A stretch of DNA of 32,074 nt from PVC group bacterium. Its GTDB lineage: Bacteria; Verrucomicrobiota; Kiritimatiellia; CAIKKV01; PXCX01. The DNA lies in contig PXCX01000180.1 of assembly GCA_003565195.1 (NCBI GenBank), forward strand, positions 1-32,074, given 5' to 3'. This document shows positions 25,030-32,074 of the stretch, one piece after another. The first letter of the stretch is position 1. Each line of letters begins with the position of its first letter. A model generated the notes under the pieces. It searched no databases. It saw only the letters and a list, made by a program, of their open reading frames with translations, and was not told where the DNA came from. The translations under genes were made by a program, and so were the position numbers.

Positions 25030-25818
25030 ATGAGAGAAGCCATTGTGTTGATCGATATCGGCAACAGTGCCACTAAACTAGCATTAACGGGACGCGGCGG
25101 GCGCGCAATATCGGCCAAGACGCTGCTGACCTTGCCGACTTCTACAACGACGGCGCGCACCGCAGCCGCTGCGCTGGACCGGCTGCAGGCGTCCCGTCGG
25201 GTTGGCGGCGCGCTAGGCGCTTCGGTCGTTCCCGGCGCCAAGCCGCTGTGGTCACGCGCCGTACACCAGGCGTCCGGCATCCGTTTACAATGGATCCGGC
25301 ATGACTGGTCATGGAATTTCAGATGGCGCTACCCCCATCCCGAAACGATGGGCGCCGATCGGATCGTGAATCTCTGCGCTGCCCGGCAACGCTATTCGCC
25401 GCCCTTAATCGTTCTGGATTTCGGGACCGCCTTGACCGTCGACATGTTGAACCCCGAAAACGAGTTTATTGGCGGAATGATTGCGCCCGGTTTCGCGATG
25501 TTAAGCGCTGCGATGGCGCAACGAACGGCTCGCTTACCAGCATCGACACCGCGGATCGGCCGGATACCGTCGCGCATCTGGGGCCGCAATACCCGCGAAT
25601 CGATGCGCTGCGGGATGCGGTTGGGTTATCGCGGCATGCTGCGCGAACTGATCAGTTCCGCCATGGCCTCCCTGGAAAATCCGGCAACCATTTGTGTAAC
25701 CGGGGGTTACGCGGCGAAGGCGATGGCCACTTTGCCGGATATCGCGTGCCGGATCCATCCCAACTTAACCATGGAAGGCCTGGCCCACGCCGGTCGGCTG
25801 AATCTTGGTGCCGCTTAA
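25030..25818 (+). CDS. coaX: Type III pantothenate kinase
   Basis: CoaX phosphorylates pantothenate in the first step of coenzyme A synthesis. The 262 residues carry the ASKHA-fold signatures of the type III enzyme: LIDIGNSATKLAL at the N-terminus, the MGADRIVNL loop with the catalytic-site aspartate, IVLDFGTALTVD, GGMIAPGFAML, and the RNTRESMRCGMRLGYRGM region. Type III enzymes need a monovalent cation and are not feedback-inhibited by CoA. This is family knowledge. The ATG at 25030 has no good ribosome binding site. The gene is divergent from rpsA with 208 bases between starts. Its stop codon overlaps the stop of the opposing glycosyltransferase. Confidence 0.95.
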   Translation: MREAIVLIDIGNSATKLALTGRGGRAISAKTLLTLPTSTTTARTAAAALDRLQASRRVGGALGASVVPGAKPLWSRAVHQASGIRLQWIRHDWSWNFRWRYPHPETMGADRIVNLCAARQRYSPPLIVLDFGTALTVDMLNPENEFIGGMIAPGFAMLSAAMAQRTARLPASTPRIGRIPSRIWGRNTRESMRCGMRLGYRGMLRELISSAMASLENPATICVTGGYAAKAMATLPDIACRIHPNLTMEGLAHAGRLNLGAA

Positions 25819-26687
25819 TCGAGCAACGGCAAATCGCCGATCGCGGTAAACGGCGGAACGTCTACCTGACGCCAGCGGGCGGCGGTATCGGGCGGACCGT
25901 TTTCCCGGGTGAACATCGAGTGCCAGCGTTTTTTGAATCGTAACCCGTTGCGAACAATTAAATAGGTGTTCGGCAAGTGTTCCGTGCCGCAGGTGGTCAC
26001 GTTTTCAAAATGATACATTTCAACGGACGCCAGATAGCGGACGCGATGTCCTTGATGACGTATGCGGTAACATAAATCAATGTCTTCGTACTCTACCGGA
26101 TTAAACCATGGATCGAACCCGCCGGCCTGCTCGAAGACGGTTCGCCGCACCATGCAGCAGGCGCTGATTAAACACTGGACATCCCGCGGCGTACTGAATT
26201 CGGGATGGTCGCGCGGCTCACCGCGGCCGCGGAAAACGACCCGGCCGCCGCGGGTCACGGCGCCGCCGGCACACTGGATCGGATGCGGATGAAACGGATA
26301 CACCAGTTTGGGACCCACCATCCCGACGGCCGGATCGGCGTCAAGTTTCGCGGCCAACAGGTTCAGCCAGCCGCGTGATCGTACTGTCAGATCGTTATCG
26401 ATGAAGACCAGATGGCGTACCGAATCCGCCGCCCGGGCTGCCCCCTGGTTGCGCGCCGTCGAACACCCGATATTGGTTGGGTTGGTTACGATGGTTACGT
26501 TTAATCTTTCGGCGGCGGCTTGCTTCTGAAAGGTTCGCAACCACGCGCGGGTCCCGTCGCGGGAACCGTTGTCGACCACTATCAGCTCCCAGTTGCGATC
26601 GCTTGAATGAAGCAAGTGGCGCAGGCATTTACGGGTGCATTCCAGTTTGTTGTGCGTCAGGGTAACGACCGCGATCTCGGGGTTCAT
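25815..26687 (-). CDS. Family 2 glycosyltransferase
   Basis: A 290-residue GT-A fold enzyme starting MNPEIAVVTLTHNKLECTRK. The ATG at 26687 overlaps the E1-beta stop by four bases (ATGA), and GGAA lies upstream. Visible are the nucleotide-sugar site WELIVVDNGSRDGT, the metal-binding acidic motif VFIDNDLTV, GMVGPKLVYP and the acceptor-side EYEDIDLCYRIRHQGHRVRY. This pattern is close to rhamnosyltransferase-like GT2 enzymes that build cell-surface glycans. No membrane helix is seen. The donor and acceptor cannot be told. An extension to 26849 would run through the E1-beta gene and is rejected. Confidence 0.92.
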   Translation of the reverse strand: MNPEIAVVTLTHNKLECTRKCLRHLLHSSDRNWELIVVDNGSRDGTRAWLRTFQKQAAAERLNVTIVTNPTNIGCSTARNQGAARAADSVRHLVFIDNDLTVRSRGWLNLLAAKLDADPAVGMVGPKLVYPFHPHPIQCAGGAVTRGGRVVFRGRGEPRDHPEFSTPRDVQCLISACCMVRRTVFEQAGGFDPWFNPVEYEDIDLCYRIRHQGHRVRYLASVEMYHFENVTTCGTEHLPNTYLIVRNGLRFKKRWHSMFTRENGPPDTAARWRQVDVPPFTAIGDLPLLD

Positions 26688-27667
26688 TGCAGCGTTTCCA
26701 TCAATCCCATGGCGGCATGCGCTATTGTCGTAGCATCCGGCAGGGTCAACTGTTCCATCGGCGGCGATGCCGGAACCGGAATATCCGGAGCCGTCAGACG
26801 CCGGATCGGCGCTTCCAGGTATTCGTGGGATGCCTCGAATACGCGGCATCCGATTTCGGCGGCGATCCCGGCGCTACGCGGCGCTTCATCGACAATTAAG
26901 ACGCGGCCGGTCTGTTGCACCGATTCGTTGATCGTGGCCATATCCAGCGGTTGCAGGCAGCGTACATCGATGACCTCGGCGGTAATCCCGTCGGCAGCCA
27001 GCCGTTCTGCCGCGATGGCCGCCTCGACCGCCATCCAGGACCATGCCAGAATGGTTAAATCATGTCCGCGATTCACGGTACGCGCTGTTTCCAATCCAAC
27101 AACCGGACGATCGGCGGGAACCGGTTCGCGCCATCCATACAACCGTTTATGTTCCAGAAAAACAACCGGATTGGGATCCTGCACGGCAGCGTGCAGCAGA
27201 TCCGCGTGATCGGCGATTGAAGATGGCGCAACCACTTTAAGTCCGGGGGTATGAACGAACCAGGCTGCGAATCCCTGCGAATGGGTGGGACCGTAGCCGC
27301 GCCCGCCGCCGGCGACCAGCCGCACGACCAGCGGACAGGATGCCTGGCGGCCGAGAATATAACGTAGTTTAGCCGCCTGATTGACCAGCGGATCCATCGC
27401 CAGAGTCACAAAATCGGCAAACATGATCTCCACAATCGGGCGGCATCCGCTGATTGCCGCACCGATAGCCATCCCGACCACCCCGTTTTCCGAAATCGGG
27501 GTTTCGATGACACGCTGTGGACCAAACCGGTCCAGTAATCCGCGGGTAATACCGAACGCACCGCCGTAAACGCCGATATCTTCGCCCATCAGCATGACCG
27601 TCGGATCGGCCGTCAACTCGGCGGCCAGCGTCTCGCGTAAGATCGCAGCGGCGGTGATTGTCTTCAT
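26684..27667 (-). CDS. 2-oxoacid (pyruvate/acetoin-type) dehydrogenase E1 beta subunit
   Basis: A 327-residue protein starting MKTITAAAILRETLAAELTA, overlapping the E1-alpha stop by four bases (ATGA) and preceded by AAAGGGG. It shows GEDIGVYGGAFGITRGL, ETPISENGVVGMAIGAA with the cofactor-activating glutamate, the cation-site region around LRYILGRQASCPLVVR, and a C-terminal transketolase domain (EVIDVRCLQPLDMATI). With E1 alpha it forms the thiamine-diphosphate decarboxylase of a pyruvate, acetoin or branched-chain 2-oxoacid dehydrogenase complex. Substrate choice cannot be read reliably by eye. No E2 or E3 gene is present in the operon. Confidence 0.94.
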   Translation of the reverse strand: MKTITAAAILRETLAAELTADPTVMLMGEDIGVYGGAFGITRGLLDRFGPQRVIETPISENGVVGMAIGAAISGCRPIVEIMFADFVTLAMDPLVNQAAKLRYILGRQASCPLVVRLVAGGGRGYGPTHSQGFAAWFVHTPGLKVVAPSSIADHADLLHAAVQDPNPVVFLEHKRLYGWREPVPADRPVVGLETARTVNRGHDLTILAWSWMAVEAAIAAERLAADGITAEVIDVRCLQPLDMATINESVQQTGRVLIVDEAPRSAGIAAEIGCRVFEASHEYLEAPIRRLTAPDIPVPASPPMEQLTLPDATTIAHAAMGLMETLQ

Positions 27668-28629
27668 GCAAAAACCCCTTTCGTCAGCGAGGATGCCTTT
27701 GGCCAGGCATCCGCTTCGGCATGAGCCACCGCTTGTTGGACGCGCCGTCGCGTTTCCTGCATCAGGCGCTGGTGTTCGCCGGATATCAACACGCCGCGCG
27801 TCAGTAAAATACGGCGCATGCGTTGGATAGGATCGCGTTTCCGCCAGGCGACCTTTTCCTGCGGCGCACGATAGACACAGGGATCGCCCCGTGAATGTCC
27901 GCAATAACGATAGGTATGGCACTCGATCAGTGTCGGTCCGTCACCTTTCGCGGCGCGCCGACGGGCATTAGTCACCGCGCGCCACACCGCTTCCAGATCG
28001 TTGCCGTCGGTTTCCTCGCCTGCGATACCGTATGCCTGGGCGCGTCGCGCGATGGATCCACCTGCAATCGAACGCGCAACCGGCATGCTCATGGCATACC
28101 CGTTGTTCTCGCAAAGAAAAACGACCGGCAGTTTCCATAGGGCGGCCATATTGAGACATTCGTGGAAAACCCCCTGATTCGAGGCGCCGTCGCCGAAAAA
28201 ACATAAGGTAACCCGTGATCGGTTCTGTAAGCGTGCCGCCAGTGCGACACCGGTGGCTACCGACAGGCTGCCGCCCGTGATCCCGTTGGCGCCCAGGTAT
28301 CCAATCCGGTAATCCGCCATGAACTGGCTGCCGCCGCGACCGCCCGAGTATCCGGATCGTTTGCCGTACAATTCCGCCATGATCCGGTCCGGATTCCCGC
28401 CGCGCGCCAGAAAATGGCCATGTCCGCGATGGGTACTGGTCAAGGCATCGCTTTTGCGTAAGGCCATCACGGCACCCACCGCCGTGGCCTCCTGGCCGAT
28501 GCATAAGTGCGCGGTACCGGTGATCTTGCCGGCCAGAAACAAGCGTTCGACTCGTAATTCAAATTCGCGGATCAACAGCATGCGCTGATACGCCGCACGT
28601 AATTTCTTGGCTGAAATGGACTGGGACAT
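27664..28629 (-). CDS. 2-oxoacid (pyruvate/acetoin-type) dehydrogenase E1 alpha subunit
   Basis: A 321-residue protein starting MSQSISAKKLRAAYQRMLLI with AAGG seven bases before the ATG. The family order is seen: HLCIGQEATAVGAVMAL, STHRGHGHFLARG, and the thiamine-diphosphate binding motif FFGDGASNQGVFHECLNMA followed by FLCENNGYAMSMP. The regulatory-loop region is TYRYCGHSRGDPCVYR. It pairs with the overlapping E1-beta gene. The length and the presence of separate alpha and beta chains match the PdhA/AcoA branch. The gene starts 39 bases after the stop of the ketosynthase homologue, so a single transcript is likely. Confidence 0.94.
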   Translation of the reverse strand: MSQSISAKKLRAAYQRMLLIREFELRVERLFLAGKITGTAHLCIGQEATAVGAVMALRKSDALTSTHRGHGHFLARGGNPDRIMAELYGKRSGYSGGRGGSQFMADYRIGYLGANGITGGSLSVATGVALAARLQNRSRVTLCFFGDGASNQGVFHECLNMAALWKLPVVFLCENNGYAMSMPVARSIAGGSIARRAQAYGIAGEETDGNDLEAVWRAVTNARRRAAKGDGPTLIECHTYRYCGHSRGDPCVYRAPQEKVAWRKRDPIQRMRRILLTRGVLISGEHQRLMQETRRRVQQAVAHAEADAWPKASSLTKGVFA

Positions 28630-28668
28630 GATAAACCTTGCAACCGATACTCAACGTCCAATACCCGG

Positions 28669-29949
28669 TCAGCATCCAGAATATCCGTCGGAATTGACGG
28701 ATTCAGCAGAGCCGGTGGCATGATGCCCGCCGCCGTCGGTTGATTTCCGCGGTTTGATGACCATCGCAACCAGATTGCCGCCGGGACAAAATGTATTGAT
28801 CAATATCGGACCCTCTTCAACACGCCTCGCTTGTGATGAAAAATCTATCCTATTTAAATTCGGATTGCACGTCAAGTTGCCGGGTAAAGCAGGCAAACGA
28901 CGATCTTGCATGATGCCGAGAGCCAATGCCATGCGTAATCCCGTGCCGGCGGCCAGGGTTTCGCCCAGTAACGGTGCCGGCGTCCAAATCGTCAACGGAG
29001 TTTCACGTTCGCGCGCCATAACTTCCAGGGCATCGCCTTCCCAGTCGTCAAGACAAGGATCGCCCGCGCCATGCGCGCATACCCAGCTTAATTCACGAAC
29101 GGAACTCTCCGACCGTTCCAGCGCCCGTCGCATGATGGTCGCCGCATCGTGCGCCGAGCCAACCGACCCCCTGGCGCCGCCGGCCAGTTCCGCGCGAATG
29201 GTTGCGCCCCGGGCCACCGCATGCGACGCCGATTCCAATGCCAGAATCGCGGCGCCCTCGCCAAGAACAATGCCGTTGGCACGCCGGTCAAAAGAATAGA
29301 CGCCCTGCTCACCGCCGGCGCTGCCGGCCAGCGGCGACAACCGTTTTTCGGCGTGAAGTCCGCGAACCGTTAATGGATGCAGGGCATCGGCACCGCCTGC
29401 CAGCAAGGTGTGCGCGCGGCCCGTACCAATCCAGTCGGCAGCTTGCAAGACCGCCTCCGCGCCCGCAGTCCAGCCGCCGGCATAGACGGCATGCATCCCG
29501 CCAAGATTGAATTCGATCGCCGTCAGACTGGCGGCGCTATTGGCGTAAAGATGCGGAAACAAGACCGGTTTGGCGGACTGCGGTCCTTTATCCATAATAT
29601 CACCGTAATACAGCACCGATGTCGCCATATTGCCGTACATTGTGCCGAATAACCATCCGATATCGCCCACATCGTGTTCGCTGTCGAGACCAGCATCGGC
29701 CAACGTCAACGCTGTCGCCGCCAACGTCAATTCCGATGTCCGGTCCAGGTAGGCCTTGCGACTCTTCAAGTAAGCTGTGACCGAAAAATCATGGATCGCA
29801 CCGCTAAGCAGCGACCGTTTTCCGGACGGTAATTCGAAAACCTGGCAGCCGATCGCCGATTGCCCGTCCCGCAAGGTCTGGCCTAAGGTTTCGCCATTCG
29901 TGCCCAAGCCGCTGATAAAACCAATTCCGGTGATGACTACACGCTTCAT
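28669..29949 (-). CDS. Ketosynthase-fold protein (FabF/KSbeta-like) with a degenerate active site
   Basis: A 426-residue thiolase-fold protein starting MKRVVITGIGFISGLG, with GGAT about eight bases upstream of the ATG at 29949. The overall family match is clear: SFDRRANGIVLGEGAAILAL, WVCAHGAGDPCLDDWEGDAL and LPALPGNLTCNPNLN. The catalytic residues are not all there. Where FabF has the nucleophile in ACA[ST]G, this protein has GGWTAG, with Trp160 in place of the cysteine. The first histidine survives (His293 in CAHGAG). The second, in the GH of the KS..GH motif, is Glu330 (LLGETLAAG), and the preceding lysine is alanine. Loss of the cysteine is what defines chain-length-factor (KSbeta) proteins, but no active ketosynthase partner is in the window. 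The C-terminus has an unusual tail of about 28 residues rich in Gly, Ser and His. Confidence 0.85.
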   Translation of the reverse strand: MKRVVITGIGFISGLGTNGETLGQTLRDGQSAIGCQVFELPSGKRSLLSGAIHDFSVTAYLKSRKAYLDRTSELTLAATALTLADAGLDSEHDVGDIGWLFGTMYGNMATSVLYYGDIMDKGPQSAKPVLFPHLYANSAASLTAIEFNLGGMHAVYAGGWTAGAEAVLQAADWIGTGRAHTLLAGGADALHPLTVRGLHAEKRLSPLAGSAGGEQGVYSFDRRANGIVLGEGAAILALESASHAVARGATIRAELAGGARGSVGSAHDAATIMRRALERSESSVRELSWVCAHGAGDPCLDDWEGDALEVMARERETPLTIWTPAPLLGETLAAGTGLRMALALGIMQDRRLPALPGNLTCNPNLNRIDFSSQARRVEEGPILINTFCPGGNLVAMVIKPRKSTDGGGHHATGSAESVNSDGYSGC

Positions 29950-30030
29950 TATAAACCATCCAACTGCCGACACGCGACTCGTTTGTTATGCAACCGCGAC
30001 AAGCCGTCTCGCTCTCTTTACCAACTCGGC

Positions 30031-30059
30031 AGTATGCCATCCATTACCGGAAAGTTCAA
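30031..30059 (-). promoter_or_regulatory. Predicted promoter for the ketosynthase-E1-glycosyltransferase operon
   Basis: On the minus strand TTGAAC (30059-30054, 4/6) and CATACT (30036-30031, 4/6) are spaced by 17 bases. The transcript would have a leader of about 75 bases before the ATG at 29949. Its -35 box is only ten bases from the -35 box of the plus-strand promoter, so the two polymerases may compete. Confidence 0.35.
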
Positions 30060-30069
30060 TCGAAAAGGA

Positions 30070-30098
30070 TTGACTTTATGACCGTGGCGTCATACGCT
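30070..30098 (+). promoter_or_regulatory. Predicted promoter for the secreted repeat/beta-helix gene
   Basis: TTGACT at 30070-30075 (5/6 to consensus) is followed after 17 bases by TACGCT at 30093-30098 (3/6). A small GC hairpin, CCCCT-AGT-AGGGG, follows at 30102-30114 around the expected start point. It could serve as an operator or the 5' end cap of the transcript. Confidence 0.35.
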
Positions 30099-30165
30099 GC
30101 TCCCCTAGTAGGGGGGGAACGTGCCTTGTAACTTGACTCGGCTATCAGGGAACCTTTGAAAACAT

Positions 30166-30225
30166 AGGGCAATACTTCGCCGGCCTTCCCCTCTGAAAGC
30201 TGCCGGGCAAAGCGAAGGTTGCCCT
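30166..30225 (+). promoter_or_regulatory. Strong composite stem in the leader of the secreted-protein gene
   Basis: Three nested helices line up. AGGGCAA (30166-30172) pairs with TTGCCCT (30219-30225), CTTCGC (30175-30180) with GCGAAG (30212-30217), and CGGC (30181-30184) with GCCG (30202-30205). There is a purine-rich bulge GGCAAA at 30206-30211 and an apical region containing CTCTGAAAGC. That is 17 base pairs across 60 bases, ending six bases before the ribosome binding region (GGGAGAGG at 30233-30240). It has no T-run, so it is not a standard terminator. It does not fit any riboswitch class I know well. Confidence 0.4.
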
Positions 30226-30246
30226 TGATACAGGGAGAGGTTCAAC

Positions 30247-31964
30247 ATGCTTGCAAGCAATTCGGAGCGGATCGGGTTCTTCGCGGTTTTGGGTTTTGGA
30301 TTGTTGTCTTCCAGTATTCTGACGGCCGCCGACGCCGACATCACGGCTCGACTCGACAGTACGGACGGCGGCAGTGCCTTTGTGGTCGAGGATGCGGCCA
30401 CCAACCAAATCTTCAAGATCGACTCGCAAGGTATGATGCAGGTAACCGGCCCATTAAGCAGTGCGGGCGGTTTCGTTGGCGACGGCGCCGGGTTAACCAA
30501 CCTGATCGAAGCTGATCCACTGTGGGCGCCGTCAGTAACGCCATTCTTTCGTCCACCTCCTTCTGGTGGCAGGCTCACGGCTGGGGCGATCATGCTGCCG
30601 CCGGATACATGACCAACTATTATGAGACCGATCCGGTCTGGGGCGCCGTCAGTAACGCCGTCATAACCCAGGCTGCCCTGGGCGAAACCGCTTATGGCTG
30701 GGGCGATCACGCCACTAAAGGGTATGCCGACTCAAATCTGGTGGAGGCAACCTACCTGAACAAGACCGGCGATCTGATGACAGGTGCGTTGCACATGAAT
30801 GTCGGCGTCGCAAGCAATATCGTAATCGGCAGTGACGGCGAGCACATCATCATCGGTAATCGCGCCGCGGCCGTCGGCGGCACCAATCGCATTGCGATTG
30901 GCCGACAGGTAACCAATACCGTGGACGAGTCAGTCCGGTTACGCGGCGACCTATACCTCGACGGGGGCACGACCGTGTTGACCCGACCGGCATTCGGCGC
31001 CGGACCGTTCGAACAACTACTCCCGATTGGTTCGCTAGAAAACGTGGTCTATGTCGCTCCCAATGGTACGAGTTCGGGTCCCGGCACGATTGACCGTCCG
31101 TTCGATACACCGCAACGTGGCTACAACCGGGCCGCAACCCTCTATACCAACACGCCGGCCGCCGTCGTGATCGCGGCAGGCTATTACGCTGGCGCTACAC
31201 TGACCATGACGGAGGGCAATATCCATGTCATCGGTCATGGCCGCGCTGAAATCGATGACTTGAATGTCAATGCCCCAGCCGAATTCATCCGCGGCAAACA
31301 ACGAATCGAAAATCTGGTGGTTCGCACCCGGACTACTGTTCAAAATACGGCCACGGACGTCAAATTTTTCAATTGCCGGTTTACCGGTGAAGGGTTGATT
31401 ATCAACGGCTCGGGTATTGAGGTGCATAATTGTTTTGCATCGAATGACGGCGCCGTCTCGGGCGTGGCTGTGACGATTGGCTTGGGGGTTGCCCTGACGG
31501 ATGTCGCGCTCTACCATTCGTCGTTCTACAATTCCGGGTTAAATCCAACTTTGCGGGTAGAGGAAAACGTCAGCAACTTCCAAGTTAAAGGCTGCCAGAT
31601 TGTCAACGCGGGCGGCGGCGCCTGCATCGAGGATCTTGAGCCGGGACCGATCAGCCCGTTGCATCTCTACACGCACAACTACATCAGGGGCACGGCGCCG
31701 GCGATTGACAGCGAGGAAGCGGTCCAAGATTTGGGTGGCGGGCACACGATTGCGTTTACGCACAACAAGGTATTAGGTCATGTAGGATTGAACGGCAACG
31801 AACAGTACTACGCCAACAATACTGTGTACGGCATTATCAACAACGTCGGAGGAAACGGGTTGCCGGGGTGGTCTCAGGCCGGGCAGGGAACCGGCGCTGA
31901 TGCCGCCGGCAACATCGAACACGAGGACAGCTTTCCTGATTTGCCGGCCGCCTGGTTGGATTGA
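30247..31964 (+). CDS. Large exported repeat/beta-helix surface protein, frameshifted near 30525
   Basis: The first frame (ATG at 30247, GGGAGAGG six bases upstream) opens with an n-region and hydrophobic stretch (IGFFAVLGFGLLSSSILTA), a plausible signal peptide. It continues to GGFVGDGAGLTNLIEADPLW. There the frame is lost; the sequence continues one frame over as GAVSNAIL...GWGDHAAAGY to the TGA at 31964. Comparing the two adjacent 39-residue repeats shows TGGGCGCC in the first and TGGGGCGCC in the second, so one G is missing. Restored, the protein has about 570 residues: a leader module resembling phage-tail/adhesin proteins, two GWGDHA..GY repeats, a YLNKTGDLMTGAL module, and a C-terminal region of short strands (VYVAPNGTSSGPG..DRPFDTPQ, then about ten turns) typical of a right-handed beta-helix. 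The function is probably surface attachment or carbohydrate contact, which is inference. Confidence 0.75.
30511..30726 (+). repeat. Two tandem copies of a 39-residue repeat (117 bases, first copy 116)
   Basis: The unit begins E-x-DP-x-WGAVSNA and ends GWGDHA-x-x-GY. GATCCA at 30514 and GATCCG at 30630 start equivalent blocks 116 bases apart. The protein repeat requires 117. The missing base locates to the G-run at 30524-30526. Confidence 0.85.
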
Positions 31965-31994
31965 CCGTCGGAACGAACGAAAGGAGATCAAATC

Positions 31995-32074
31995 ATGCGA
32001 TTTAATCAATATCGGTTCCAGTCGGCTATCCGCGGGATGACCATCGGCGTGGTGCTGTCGGTGGCGGGATCCTC
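31995..32074 (+). CDS. Start of an exported protein (cut by window edge)
   Basis: ATG at 31995 follows AAGGAG (31981-31986) by eight bases, the best ribosome binding site in this part of the window. The 26 visible residues read MRFNQYRFQSAIRGMTIGVV and on to LSVAGSS. This is a basic start followed by a hydrophobic core, typical of a signal peptide. It lies 30 bases after the repeat/beta-helix gene and is probably in the same operon. The mature protein is outside the window. Confidence 0.7.
   Translation, partial: MRFNQYRFQSAIRGMTIGVVLSVAGS

Noticed and set aside
25919..26849. An N-terminal extension of the glycosyltransferase to 26849
   Set aside because: The extension reads through the end of E1 beta in another frame. 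The ATG at 26687 has the family N-terminus and the ATGA overlap.
30150..30246. Cyclic di-GMP class I (GEMM) riboswitch, because AGGGCAA, GAAA and GCAAAGC occur in that order
   Set aside because: The spacing is wrong, the ACGCAAAGCC core and the second-helix GG..CC receptor do not align, and these bases pair better in one long stem.
30520..30528. Programmed -1 ribosomal frameshift in the surface-protein gene
   Set aside because: The sequence CTG TGG GCG is not a slippery heptamer, and the neighbouring repeat has the extra G, so a deletion or sequencing error explains it better.

Overview
The window reads as a stretch of a moderately GC-rich, diderm bacterial chromosome. It carries an outer-membrane chaperone of the SurA type, an AsmA-like protein and an ExbB/ExbD/TonB system. 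The GldG-like/DUF4340 ABC cassette and the 39-residue 'GWGDHA..GY' repeats of the last complete gene suggest the PVC group, most likely Kiritimatiellota or Verrucomicrobiota. That placement is an inference from gene style, not from a marker tree. No rRNA, tRNA, CRISPR array, insertion sequence or prophage block was recognised.

Layout. (1) Positions 1-10244, minus strand: a compact run in transcription order of a SurA-like peptidyl-prolyl isomerase, pdxA, an ABC ATPase, an ABC-2 permease, a GldG-like auxiliary protein, a DUF4340 protein, an AsmA-like protein and miaB (cut by the window edge). Several start and stop codons overlap. (2) Positions 10245-10450: divergent promoters. (3) Positions 10451-13668, plus strand: mutS and a VTT/TVP38 membrane protein. 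(4) Positions 13688-24821, minus strand: rpsA, tyrS, uvrA, a large TPR protein, exbB, exbD, a TonB-like protein and pncC. (5) coaX on the plus strand at 25030-25818, tail-to-tail with the next operon. (6) Positions 25815-29949, minus strand: a ketosynthase-fold protein lacking catalytic residues, 2-oxoacid dehydrogenase E1 alpha and E1 beta, and a family 2 glycosyltransferase. (7) From 30060 on the plus strand: a promoter, a strongly foldable leader, a large secreted repeat/beta-helix protein with a one-base frameshift, and the start of a second exported protein.

Most genes are housekeeping functions: tRNA modification, mismatch and excision repair, translation, and B6 and CoA cofactor synthesis. 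They are interleaved with envelope machinery. The TPR-ExbB-ExbD-TonB block looks like one energised envelope transport unit. The ATPase-permease-GldG-DUF4340 block looks like one membrane complex.

Three points deserve attention. First, tyrS is complete except for an in-frame TAG exactly where the family has its substrate-binding tyrosine, while none of the 23 complete genes here ends in TAG. Second, the repeat/beta-helix gene has lost one G, which turns a 117-base repeat period into 116. Third, the ketosynthase homologue at the head of the E1 operon lacks the active-site cysteine and one of the two histidines. Two single-base lesions in 32 kb could also reflect consensus errors, so read-level checking comes first.
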